Positions 48,707-56,441 of a stretch of 64,000 bases of DNA are shown piece after piece (positions within the stretch are counted from its first letter, which is position 1; every line of letters starts with the position of its first letter). The notes below the pieces were generated by a model. The model saw only the letters and a program-made list of their open reading frames with translations. It did no database searches and was not told where the DNA came from. The stretch spans positions 62,001-126,000 of the forward strand of contig DATKVC010000020.1 in assembly GCA_035530275.1 (NCBI GenBank), in the 5' to 3' direction. The stretch comes from CAIJMU01 sp035530275 (lineage in GTDB: Bacteria > Spirochaetota > Spirochaetia > Treponematales > Rectinemataceae). Position numbers and translations under genes: made by a program.

Positions 48707-49990
48707 ATGCACGCTGAGATCACCGCCGCCGACTATGAAAGCAAGGTCCTCAAGCACAAGGGACTCGTCATCGTCGATTTCTATTCGCAGGAATGCTCGC
48801 CCTGCGAGGCCCTCGCGCCCAAGTTCGAATTCTTCGCCGAGCTCTACCACAAGGAAGTCGCCTTCTACAAGATTTTCCGTCAGGGGGATCGCGAGCATTC
48901 GCGCGCCCTGGGCGTCAAGTCGAGCCCTTCCCTCCTCTTCTACAAGGACGGCAAGGAAGTCGCGCCGCGACTCACCGGGGCGATCAAGAAGAGCGAGATC
49001 AAGCAGACCATCGTCGATGCCTTCGGCCTTCCCGACAGGACCCTCGGCATCATGCGCAAGACCGAGGAGGTCGACCTCGCCATCATCGGCGGCGGCCCCG
49101 CGGGGCTCACCGCCGGCATCTACGCCGGAAGGGCCAAGATCAACACCGTGATCATCGACCAGGGCAACCCCGGAGGGCAGGTCAACCTCACCCACATGGT
49201 CGCCAACTATCCGGGCACCGACGGGGAGATCGGCGGCTTCGCGCTGATGGAGAAGGTCACGAAGCAGGCCGAGGAGAGCGGCGCCCGCATCATCCGCTCC
49301 GCCGAGATCGTGCGCCTCGACCTCGCGAAGAAGGAGATCGACGTCGATGACGACAGGCGGATCCACGCCAAGGCCATCATCCTCGCGACGGGCGCCAAGC
49401 CCCGCGAACTCGGCATCCCCGGCGAGAAATCCCTCTTCGGCCGCGGCATCTCCTACTGCGCCACCTGCGACGGTCGCTTCTACGAGGGCAAGGATATCTT
49501 CGTCATCGGCGGCGGCAACAGCGCCGTCGAAGAGACCCTCTTCCTCACCGAGTTCGTGAACTCCGTCACGATGGTCCACCAATTCGACGAATTCCAGGCC
49601 AACAAGACGGCCGCCGAGCAAGCCCTCAAGAATCCCAAGATCAAGGTGCTCTGGAGTCACGAACCCCGGGCCTTCCACGGCAACGAAGGCTTCGAAGGCC
49701 TCGAGGTCGAGAATCTCAAGACGGGGGAGCGCAAGGTCCTCACGACCGGCGCCGGCGTCTTCGTCTTCGTCGGCTACGTGCCCCAGACCCAGCTCTTCGC
49801 CGAGCAGCTCCCCCTCGATCGCTGGGGCGGAGCCGACGCCGACCCGATGACACTCGAGACGAAGATCCCCGGAGTCTTCATCGCCGGCGACCTCCGCTCG
49901 AAGCCCTTCAAGCAGATCACCACCGCCGTTTCCGACGGCACGGTGGCCGCCCTCTCGGCGCAGAAATACCTCCGCTCCCTCGGAGGCTGA
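48707..49990 (+). CDS. Thioredoxin-thioredoxin reductase fusion protein
   Basis: The 427-residue protein starts with a thioredoxin domain (1-108) whose active site is CSPC (30-33) in DFYSQECSPCEALAP. A short linker leads to a flavoprotein like TrxB: FAD motif IIGGGPAGLTAGIYAGRA, redox site CATC (251-254), GGGNSAVEETLFL, and the FAD tail GVFIAGDLRSKPFKQITTA. It would reduce its own Trx domain and targets such as Bcp. The NADPH motif HRRxxxR is replaced by HQFDEFQ, so another electron donor is possible. GGAGG lies before the ATG. The order Trx-TrxR is the reverse of the mycobacterial fusion. Confidence 0.92.
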   Translation: MHAEITAADYESKVLKHKGLVIVDFYSQECSPCEALAPKFEFFAELYHKEVAFYKIFRQGDREHSRALGVKSSPSLLFYKDGKEVAPRLTGAIKKSEIKQTIVDAFGLPDRTLGIMRKTEEVDLAIIGGGPAGLTAGIYAGRAKINTVIIDQGNPGGQVNLTHMVANYPGTDGEIGGFALMEKVTKQAEESGARIIRSAEIVRLDLAKKEIDVDDDRRIHAKAIILATGAKPRELGIPGEKSLFGRGISYCATCDGRFYEGKDIFVIGGGNSAVEETLFLTEFVNSVTMVHQFDEFQANKTAAEQALKNPKIKVLWSHEPRAFHGNEGFEGLEVENLKTGERKVLTTGAGVFVFVGYVPQTQLFAEQLPLDRWGGADADPMTLETKIPGVFIAGDLRSKPFKQITTAVSDGTVAALSAQKYLRSLGG

Positions 49991-50006
49991 GGCCACCGGA
50001 TCAGGT

Positions 50007-50043
50007 CCGCGGTCGCGCATCGCTAATGGTGGCGCGACCGCGG
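50007..50043. repeat. GC-rich inverted repeat after the Trx-TrxR gene
   Basis: CCGCGGTCGCGC and its complement form a perfect 12-bp stem with a 13-base loop. There is no T-run. Composition resembles the hairpins at 20671 and 22417. Confidence 0.65.
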
Positions 50044-50138
50044 GATGGCGAGACGGCGAGCGCCGACCGCGCGGGCTTGACCAAGGGAGCCGCGAGGAAT
50101 AGCTTGTCCCCCGATAGAAAGCACTAATTGGGGGAAAT

Positions 50139-50744
50139 ATGGCCACCACGGCCGCGGACGACGACAGGTCTCCGCGAAAGCCTTCCTCGCTCCTCGAACT
50201 GTTTCGCGTCTTCAGCCGTCTCGCCCTGCAAGGTTTCGGGGGAGTCATCCCCATAGCCCACGTCGAGCTTGTCGAAAGGGAGCGCTGGCTCAGCCCAGAG
50301 GAGTTCGTCGAGCTCCTCGCCATCGGCCAAGTCCTCCCCGGTCCGAACATCATCAACGTGGCCGTCATCTTCGGCGACCGCTGGTTCGGCTGGCGCGGAG
50401 CCCTCGCCGCCGTCGCGGGGCTGTTGACCTTTCCGCTCGCGATCGTCCTCTCCCTCGCCTTCGTCTACCAGAGCTTCGCGAGCCTCCCCCTCGTCACCGG
50501 CGCCCTCCGCGGCATGGGCGTGGTCGCGGCTGGCCTCATCGTCTCGACGGCGATCAAGCTGCTCAAGACGTTTTCGGGAAATCCCCTCGGACTCCCCCTC
50601 TCCCTAGCCCTGGCCCTCGCGATCCTCGTCCTTGTGGGCTTTCTCCGCTGGCCCCTGATCTGGGCCGTGCTCGGGCTCGGCATCCCGGCCATAGCCTTCG
50701 CGTGGAAACGTCTCGAGGCGAAGCGACGCGAGGCCCGTCAATGA
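50139..50744 (+). CDS. Chromate transporter family protein, first half
   Basis: The 201-residue membrane protein carries the conserved start LLELFRVFSRLALQGFGGVIPIAHVELVERERWLSPEEFVELLAIGQVLPGPNIINVAVIFG of the CHR family, followed by four or so helices. Short CHR proteins work as pairs in opposite orientation and export chromate or similar oxyanions. GGGGGA precedes the ATG. It overlaps the second-half gene by four bases (ATGA). Confidence 0.88.
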   Translation: MATTAADDDRSPRKPSSLLELFRVFSRLALQGFGGVIPIAHVELVERERWLSPEEFVELLAIGQVLPGPNIINVAVIFGDRWFGWRGALAAVAGLLTFPLAIVLSLAFVYQSFASLPLVTGALRGMGVVAAGLIVSTAIKLLKTFSGNPLGLPLSLALALAILVLVGFLRWPLIWAVLGLGIPAIAFAWKRLEAKRREARQ

Positions 50745-51301
50745 GCGCCTGGGAAATCTTCGGCCTCCACGGCAAGACGGCGATCGACCTCGTGCTCACC
50801 TCCCTCCACTTCATGATGCTCTCCCTCCTCTCCGTCGGCGGCACCCTGGCCACGGCTCCCGACATGCAGAATTTCCTCGTCGTCATCCATGGCTGGATGA
50901 ACGACGCGCAATTCACCTCTTCGATAGCGATCGGTCAGGCCGCTCCGGGTCCGAACGTCCTCTTCGTGGCCCTCCTCGGTCTGAACGTCGCCGGCTTCGC
51001 CGGGGCGATCATCACCCTCGTCAGCATCATGCTCCCCTCCTCCTTCCTGACCCTGAGGGTCGGACGGCTCAGGCTCAAGCGCGCCGATTCCCTCTTTCTC
51101 CGTGCCTTCACCTCGGGGCTCTCGCCCCTGACCCTCGGCCTCCTCCTGTCCACGGGCTGGCTCCTCACCGCTCCTACGCGGGGGGAATGGGGCGCCATTG
51201 TCCTCATCGTTCTCACCGTCGTCGTGATGGTCCGTACTAAGACGAGTCCCTTGGTGTTGATAGCGATCGGCGCGCTGGCGGGCATGCTCGGACTGGTGTA
51301 G
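50741..51301 (+). CDS. Chromate transporter family protein, second half
   Basis: The 186-residue membrane protein is the partner of the preceding gene: LTSLHFMMLSLLSVGGTLATAPDMQNFLVVIHGWMNDAQFTSSIAIGQAAPGPNVLFVALLG is the second copy of the CHR motif. The ATG at 50741 overlaps the upstream TGA. The two half-size proteins should form one heterodimeric transporter in the inner membrane. Real substrates of such pairs are often uncertain. Confidence 0.88.
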   Translation: MSAWEIFGLHGKTAIDLVLTSLHFMMLSLLSVGGTLATAPDMQNFLVVIHGWMNDAQFTSSIAIGQAAPGPNVLFVALLGLNVAGFAGAIITLVSIMLPSSFLTLRVGRLRLKRADSLFLRAFTSGLSPLTLGLLLSTGWLLTAPTRGEWGAIVLIVLTVVVMVRTKTSPLVLIAIGALAGMLGLV

Positions 51302-51321
51302 ACTGCTTCGGGAGGAAAAAA

Positions 51322-52083
51322 ATGCAAATACATGGAAATTCCCTTGCGCCCGCGGGTCGCGCCGCCGTCGCCGAAATCGCCCCGACCGGCAGGCTCCGCG
51401 CAGCCATAAATCTCGGCAACGCCGCCCTCGCGGCTCGAAACCCCGACTCGGGCGCCTTGAGCGGCGTCACCGTCGATCTCGCGAAAGAGCTCGCGGGTCG
51501 CCTCGGACTGCCCCTCGAGCTCGTCGCCTTCGCGGGTGCCGGAGAGGTGGTGAAGGCCGCCCCCACGGGCGCCTGGGACCTCGCCTTCCTCGCCGTCGAT
51601 CCGGCGCGGGCCGAGGAGATCGATTTCACCGCGCCCTACGCCATCATCGAGGGGGCCTACCTCGTGCGCGAGGATTCGCATATCCGAAACAATGAGGATG
51701 TAGACAAGACTGGCGTCCGCGTGGCCACGGCCACGGGCAGCGCCTACGACCTCTTTCTCACGCGCAATCTCAAATCCGCCACAATTATGCGGGCCCCCGG
51801 CGCCCTCGCGGTGACGGACCGATTCGTGGCCGAGGGCCTCGACGTGTCCGCAGGGGTCAGGCAGCAGCTCGAGGCCGACGCGAAAAGGCTCTCCGGCCTC
51901 CGCGTCTTACCCGGCCGCTTCATGGCGATCCATCAGGCCATGGCCCTGCCGAGGGGTCGGGCAGAAGCCTTCGCCTGGCTCAGGCTCTTCGTCGAGGAAA
52001 TAAAGGCGAGCGGCCTCGTCTCAGAGACCCTGGCCCGCAACGGCATCGAGGGCGTCGGCGTGGCGCCGCCGGATAAGTCGTAG
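51322..52083 (+). CDS. SBP_bac_3-like protein without a signal peptide
   Basis: The 253-residue protein has the family-3 solute-binding pattern: GRLRAAINLGNAALAARNPDSGALSGVTVDLAKELAGRLGLPLELVAF, AWDLAFLAVDPARAEEIDFTAPYAIIEGAYLV and VRVATATGSAYDLFLTRNL. No signal peptide or membrane anchor is visible; the ATG at 51322 is well supported by GGGAGGA. So it may stay in the cytoplasm as a small-molecule binder or sensor rather than serve an ABC transporter. It lies 20 bases after the chromate transporter pair and is probably in that operon. Confidence 0.8.
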   Translation: MQIHGNSLAPAGRAAVAEIAPTGRLRAAINLGNAALAARNPDSGALSGVTVDLAKELAGRLGLPLELVAFAGAGEVVKAAPTGAWDLAFLAVDPARAEEIDFTAPYAIIEGAYLVREDSHIRNNEDVDKTGVRVATATGSAYDLFLTRNLKSATIMRAPGALAVTDRFVAEGLDVSAGVRQQLEADAKRLSGLRVLPGRFMAIHQAMALPRGRAEAFAWLRLFVEEIKASGLVSETLARNGIEGVGVAPPDKS

Positions 52084-52153
52084 CGCTCCTCACGGAGGGC
52101 GTCGGACGACGCCTGTTCCTCCGCCTGGCATAGGTCAGCGGCGGGTGACCGTC

Positions 52154-52190
52154 GAAAAAAATGCCGCCCGGGTCAGGATCCCCGGACGGC
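52154..52190 (-). terminator. Intrinsic terminator downstream of the TRAP binding-protein gene
   Basis: On the minus strand a 10-bp stem (GCCGTCCGGG with CCCGGGCGGC, one G-U pair) is followed by a run of T residues. It lies about 80 bases after the stop at 52273, and a weaker hairpin lies in between. Confidence 0.8.
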
Positions 52191-52272
52191 GACGCGCGTT
52201 GCGCGACACAACAGTAGGGACGACGACTCAGTCGGCGTCCCCGGGGACGGCGCTACGCCGCCCCCTTACGCG

Positions 52273-53238
52273 TCAAGGCTTGAGCCAGCCCCTCTCGACG
52301 AAATACTTCCGTGCGCCGGGATGATAGGGAACGAGCATTTGATCATCAGGTAGGACGAGGTCGGGGGTGAACTGCTTGAGGTTCACCGCCACGGCCTGGA
52401 CGGTCGGGAGATTTTCGTAGAGGGTCTTCGTCATCTTATAGACGAGGTTCGCGTCGAGGTCGTCGCGAACGATGATGACGTCGGGCGGGGTGCCGACCGT
52501 GGGGACGGCCATGGGTTGGTTCGGGTAGATGTTGGCGGGGATGTTGCGCCTCATGTAGGCCGGGTTGACCTTCTTGAGGTTGGCGAGTGCCTCGTCGGTG
52601 ATGGGAACTATAATGGTCTTGTTGTCGAGCATGAGCTCTGTCATGCCGGAGGCGCCCATGGCGAGGCCGAGAATCGCGCCGTCGACCTGGTCGTCCTGGA
52701 GCATTTCCACGCCCTGGGTGTACTCGACGAAGCTGACCCTCATGTCCTTATAGGTAAGACCGTAGGCCGCGAGGGTCTCGCGGGCGTCGACTTCTCCGCC
52801 GGAACCGATGGGGCCGACGGCGATGCGCTTGCCCTTGAAGTCGGCGACGGACTTGATGCCGCTCGACTTGCGGGCGACGACCTGGAAGAGGTCGGCGAAG
52901 AGCCCGCCGGTGATGGCACGGATCCAGGGCATCTTCTCGGGGTAGGGCTTGATGCCGTTGATGGCGCGGTAAGCCTCGAGGGAGCGGCACTGGGCGACGT
53001 CGATGTCCCTCGTGCGGAGGAGATCGATGTTGTGGGGGCTGCCGTTCGTCGCGATGGCGACGGCCTTGATGCCGGGGATGTTCTGGTTCCAGAGCTGGCA
53101 CATCGCGATACCCGTGGGATAGTTGGTACCGCTGACGCCGGCCGTTCCCATCGTCATCTGCTTGATCTGGGCGCCCGCGGTGATGGCCAGCGCGAGGGCC
53201 ATCGTCGCCACGGCGACGATCCTGATCGATTTCTTCAC
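52273..53238 (-). CDS. TAXI-type TRAP transporter substrate-binding protein
   Basis: The 321-residue exported protein has a signal peptide (MKKSIRIVAVATMALALAITAGAQ) and the TAXI pattern TMGTAGVSGTNYPTGIAMCQLWNQ, SPHNIDLLRTRDIDVAQC and KRIAVGPIGSGGEVDARETLAAYGLTY. It captures an organic acid or related ligand in the periplasm and hands it to the fused TRAP permease encoded just upstream. The 108-base gap contains a GC hairpin, which may tune levels. The ligand is not predictable from sequence; the linked TPP operon suggests an organic acid or amino acid. Confidence 0.93.
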   Translation of the reverse strand: MKKSIRIVAVATMALALAITAGAQIKQMTMGTAGVSGTNYPTGIAMCQLWNQNIPGIKAVAIATNGSPHNIDLLRTRDIDVAQCRSLEAYRAINGIKPYPEKMPWIRAITGGLFADLFQVVARKSSGIKSVADFKGKRIAVGPIGSGGEVDARETLAAYGLTYKDMRVSFVEYTQGVEMLQDDQVDGAILGLAMGASGMTELMLDNKTIIVPITDEALANLKKVNPAYMRRNIPANIYPNQPMAVPTVGTPPDVIIVRDDLDANLVYKMTKTLYENLPTVQAVAVNLKQFTPDLVLPDDQMLVPYHPGARKYFVERGWLKP

Positions 53239-53316
53239 TGTCGTCCTCCTATAGTCCTAAGACTTAAGACTTCCTATCGTTTGTCAGGCTCAGCCTGGCG
53301 ACGATCCTTAGACAAA

Positions 53317-53338
53317 CCGCCGGGGCGGACCCCGGCGG
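53317..53338 (-). terminator. GC hairpin between TRAP permease and binding protein
   Basis: On the minus strand CCGCCGGGG and CCCCGGCGG form a 9-bp stem with a 4-base loop, followed by TTTGTCT. The weak T-run suggests partial termination or mRNA stabilisation rather than a full stop. Confidence 0.55.
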
Positions 53339-53346
53339 GCGCGACT

Positions 53347-55359
53347 TCAAATGGCGGCCAGGGGGGCCGCGCCGCTGCGGCTCCTCTTGAGAATGAGAAT
53401 TGTTCCGATGCCGATCGCCGCGAGGCCGAAACCCGCGAGGTCGGTCCAGAGGCCGGGAGCGATGAGAAGGATGGCGCCCACGAAGAAGACGGGCCGGAGC
53501 CACATCGGGAACTTCATCAGGAAGTAGCCTTCCACCGAGACCGCGAGGAGCCAGACGCCGAAGAGGCCGAAGACCACGGAGTGGCCGATGTCCAGGAGGG
53601 AGGCGCCATTGAGCACGAGGTTGCCGGCGGCGTCGGGGCCCATGAGGAGCATGCCGGGCTGGTAAATGAAGAAGAAGGGGACGATGAAGCCGGCGAGGGC
53701 GAGGCGGAAGGCCATCCAGCCGACCTTGTCGGTGTTGGTGTTGGCGATGCCGGCGGCCACGTAGGCGGCCAGGGCTATGGGCGGCGACACCGTGGAGAGG
53801 CACGAGTAGTAGAAGACGAAGAAGTGGGCCTGGAAGGGCGAGAGGCCCACCTTGATGAGGATGGGGGCACAGATCGAGGCCGTGATGACGTAGCAGGCGC
53901 TCGTCGGAAGGCCCAGGCCCAGGATGATGGCGACGATCATGGTAAGTACTAGGACGATCATGAGATTTCCGCCGGAGATGGCGACGATGGAGTCGGCGAG
54001 GATGATGCCGAGGCCCGTCATCGAGAAGGCGGCGATCATGAAGCCCGCGGCGGCCATCGAGATGCCGATGGCGAGGCTGGAGCGGGCCGCGCTGACGGCG
54101 ACGTTCTTCCCTTCCTTGGGGCCGATCCGCGTCTCCTTGTGTATCCAGGAGAGGATGATCGTGAGGCAGACGGAGAAGAAGGCCGAGTAGAGGGCCGTGC
54201 GTCCCTGCATCATGAGATACACCAGGACGATCATCGGGATGATCATCTGGCCGTAGCGCATGACGGTGCGCTTGACGTCGGGCATCTCATCCTTGCTGAG
54301 GCCCTTCAACTTGAGGCGGCGGGCCCTGAGGTCGACCTGGAAGAAGACCGAGCCGAAGAAGAAGAGGGCGGGAAGGACGGCCGCCGCCGCGATGGTCATG
54401 TAGGGGATGCCGAGGTACTCGGCCATGATGAAGGCGGCCGAGCCCATGATCGGGGGCATGATCTGGCCGCCGGTCGAGGCCGCGGCTTCGACGGCTCCCG
54501 CGAACACAGGCGGGTAGCCGATCTTCTTCATCAGCGGGATGGTGAAGGATCCGACGGTCGCGACGTTCGAGGCGGCGCTGCCGGAGATCGTGCCGACGAG
54601 GGCCGAGCTGATGACAGACACCTTGGCCGGACCGCCGGTGAAGCGGCCGCCGGCGCCCATCGCGAGGTCGTTGAAGAGCTTGCCCAGGCCGCTCTTGTCG
54701 AGTATGGCCGCGAGGATGACGAATATGATCAGGTAGGTGGCCGAGACGTTGAGGGGCATGCCGTAGATGCCGTCGCCGCCGAGGTAGATCGCCTGGATGA
54801 TGCGGGGAACCGAGGTGCCGCGATGGGAGAAGACGCCCGGCATCCAGGGACCCGCCCACATGTAGGCGAGGCAGATGATGGAGATCCAGAGCATCTGGCC
54901 GCCGACCGTGCGTCGCGTGGCCTCGAGGACGAGGACCATCGTGGTCAGACCGACGACATAGTCTCCCATATTGAGGATGCCGCCCCGGAGGAGGTAAGAG
55001 TCGCGATTCACGACCGTATAGACGGCGCAGGCGACGGAAATGAAGAACAGGACTATGTCAAAATTGCTCGGTCTTCCCCGCGGCGATTTCTTGCTGGCGG
55101 GAAAGTAGAGGAAGCTGAGCGCGAGAAGGAAGCCAAGGTGGATGGCGTTGTGCTTCATCACTTCGGGCATGCCGATACCCGCGGTGACGAGGTGATAGCC
55201 GATGAAGAGCACCGAAATCACCATGATGATCGTCAACCAGGTCTTGGAATCGAATTTCTTGCGGTAGTTGTATTCAGCCTCTGTATCTTCAAGCATTTCA
55301 TCGGTGTCCGCGACGACGACCGGTGTCTGTTTCATCTTCTTAAGACCCTTGAAACCCAC
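53347..55359 (-). CDS. TRAP transporter fused permease (4TM-12TM)
   Basis: The 670-residue membrane protein fuses the small and large TRAP permease units, as is usual for TAXI systems. The first 4-5 helices include LTIIMVISVLFIGYHLVTAGIGM. The large part has TYLIIFVILAAILDKSGLGKLFNDLAMGAGGRFTGGPAKVSVISSALVGTISGSAASNVATVGSFTIPLMKK and GAVEAAASTGGQIMPPIMGSAAFIMAEY. It imports the ligand of the TAXI protein with a cation gradient. The GTG at 55359 has AGGGGGGAG upstream; ATG at 55335 is an alternative. Its promoter carries a candidate GntR operator. Confidence 0.92.
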   Translation of the reverse strand: MGFKGLKKMKQTPVVVADTDEMLEDTEAEYNYRKKFDSKTWLTIIMVISVLFIGYHLVTAGIGMPEVMKHNAIHLGFLLALSFLYFPASKKSPRGRPSNFDIVLFFISVACAVYTVVNRDSYLLRGGILNMGDYVVGLTTMVLVLEATRRTVGGQMLWISIICLAYMWAGPWMPGVFSHRGTSVPRIIQAIYLGGDGIYGMPLNVSATYLIIFVILAAILDKSGLGKLFNDLAMGAGGRFTGGPAKVSVISSALVGTISGSAASNVATVGSFTIPLMKKIGYPPVFAGAVEAAASTGGQIMPPIMGSAAFIMAEYLGIPYMTIAAAAVLPALFFFGSVFFQVDLRARRLKLKGLSKDEMPDVKRTVMRYGQMIIPMIVLVYLMMQGRTALYSAFFSVCLTIILSWIHKETRIGPKEGKNVAVSAARSSLAIGISMAAAGFMIAAFSMTGLGIILADSIVAISGGNLMIVLVLTMIVAIILGLGLPTSACYVITASICAPILIKVGLSPFQAHFFVFYYSCLSTVSPPIALAAYVAAGIANTNTDKVGWMAFRLALAGFIVPFFFIYQPGMLLMGPDAAGNLVLNGASLLDIGHSVVFGLFGVWLLAVSVEGYFLMKFPMWLRPVFFVGAILLIAPGLWTDLAGFGLAAIGIGTILILKRSRSGAAPLAAI

Positions 55360-55431
55360 GACTCCCCCCTCGAATTTCGCTGCCGCTGCCAGAAAGGCAG
55401 GTATGTATCTTCATTGCCGAATATAGAATTT

Positions 55432-55450
55432 TATATCCTATATCCTATAT
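55432..55450 (-). promoter_or_regulatory. Candidate GntR operator, TRAP promoter
   Basis: Two overlapping copies of ATATAGGATAT lie just downstream of the TRAP promoter -10 (minus strand), covering the likely start of transcription. The same motif appears at 56192-56207 and 56327-56357. Confidence 0.65.
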
Positions 55451-55455
55451 GATCG

Positions 55456-55484
55456 ATTGTAGCACGCGAATTTTGAGAGCGCAA
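55456..55484 (-). promoter_or_regulatory. TRAP operon promoter
   Basis: On the minus strand TTGCGC, 17 bases, then TACAAT. The candidate operator begins six bases downstream of the -10. Confidence 0.75.
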
Positions 55485-55498
55485 GAAAAAACGCAGCC

Positions 55499-56158
55499 TC
55501 ATCGAGTCAGCGCACTCATCGTACGCTTTTCTCCATTCAGCAAATGGACATAGACGCACTCCTTGACCCGCTCCGAATCACGGGCCCGGAGGGCGTCGAG
55601 GATGGCCAGATGCTCGCGCATCACCTCCTGGACGACCTGCTCATGCATTTCGCGCGAACCTTCGGGGACGTAACGGATCCGCGTCGCCATCTTGTGCACT
55701 TTGCGGATCGTGTCGTTCAGGAAGCTGTTCGAGAGATGCTGGTAGAGGATCTCGTGGAGATGATTGTCGCAGGCGATGTAGCGCTCGTTGTCGAAGGGCT
55801 CGGTCTTGAGGCTTTCGATCTCGGCCTGCAAGCCGTCCAACTCCTCTTCCGGTATGAGGGAAACGCTTCGGCTGGCCGCGTAGGGCTCGAGAAGTTTGCG
55901 CATTTCCCAGTTGTTGCGAATGTTTTCTTCATTAATATCCGTGACGACAGCCCCCTTGTTGGGGATGAGGCTGACCAGGCCGTCGGCCTCCAGGCGAACG
56001 AGGGCCTCGCGCACGGGCGTGGCGCTGACCCCGAACTCCTCGGCGAGACGGTCGATTTGCAGGACCGAATTAGGGACATAGCTGTTGTTCAAAATGAGGT
56101 CATGTAGGGCGCTATACATCTGATCCCTCATGGACGTCGTCACAATCTTCGTCTTCAC
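55499..56158 (-). CDS. GntR family regulator, FCD subfamily
   Basis: The 219-residue protein has an N-terminal winged helix (MRDQMYSALHDLILNNSYVPNSVLQIDRLAEEFGVSATPVREALVRLEADGLV) and an all-helical FCD ligand domain with metal-binding residues in ACDNHLHEILYQHL and VMREHLAILDALRARD. It is a dimeric, ligand-responsive repressor or activator. I chose the GTG at 56158 because GGAGG lies five bases upstream. It sits between the TRAP genes it precedes and the divergent TPP operon, with repeated TATAGGATAT sites at each promoter, so it probably controls both and itself. Confidence 0.9.
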   Translation of the reverse strand: MKTKIVTTSMRDQMYSALHDLILNNSYVPNSVLQIDRLAEEFGVSATPVREALVRLEADGLVSLIPNKGAVVTDINEENIRNNWEMRKLLEPYAASRSVSLIPEEELDGLQAEIESLKTEPFDNERYIACDNHLHEILYQHLSNSFLNDTIRKVHKMATRIRYVPEGSREMHEQVVQEVMREHLAILDALRARDSERVKECVYVHLLNGEKRTMSALTR

Positions 56159-56191
56159 AATTCCTCCGTCGCGCATTTCGACAACCATCCT

Positions 56192-56207
56192 ATAGGAAAT
56201 ATCCTAT
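56192..56207. promoter_or_regulatory. Candidate GntR operator upstream of its own gene
   Basis: ATAGGA and TCCTAT flank AATA as a perfect inverted repeat, 34 bases before the regulator start codon. It shares the half-site ATAGGA with the other two sites. Confidence 0.65.
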
Positions 56208-56298
56208 TTATGGTGTACTGTACCACGGCTTCCTCTTCAAGGAAAGTCAAACTCGATTAACCATTATCAGCATGAAATATGCAATTCGTCATTTTATC

Positions 56299-56327
56299 TT
56301 GCCAAAACGCCGAGGGGATGCTAATAA
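56299..56327 (+). promoter_or_regulatory. Promoter of the TPP-enzyme operon
   Basis: TTGCCA, 17 bases, then TAATAA. The next bases (from 56327) form the candidate operator. Confidence 0.6.
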
Positions 56328-56357
56328 TATAGGATATAGGATGTTGGATATATCCTG
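56327..56357 (+). promoter_or_regulatory. Candidate GntR operator of the TPP-enzyme operon
   Basis: Direct copies of ATATAGGAT are followed by a reverse copy (ATATCCT), overlapping the expected transcription start. Layout matches the TRAP promoter site at 55432-55450. Confidence 0.65.
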
Positions 56358-56441
56358 TCAGTTAAAGCCGCCTATGTGCCAACCTGCGGCAAGCCGACAG
56401 CGAAATATCCTCTCCATTTCGAGGAGAATCGAGGTTATGGC

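Noticed and set aside
37752..49990. Possible selenocysteine UGA codons near redox genes, because of NifS-SelD
   Set aside because: Bcp, the Trx-TrxR fusion and SelD all use Cys codons at their active sites and end at ordinary stops; no Sec gene is evident here.
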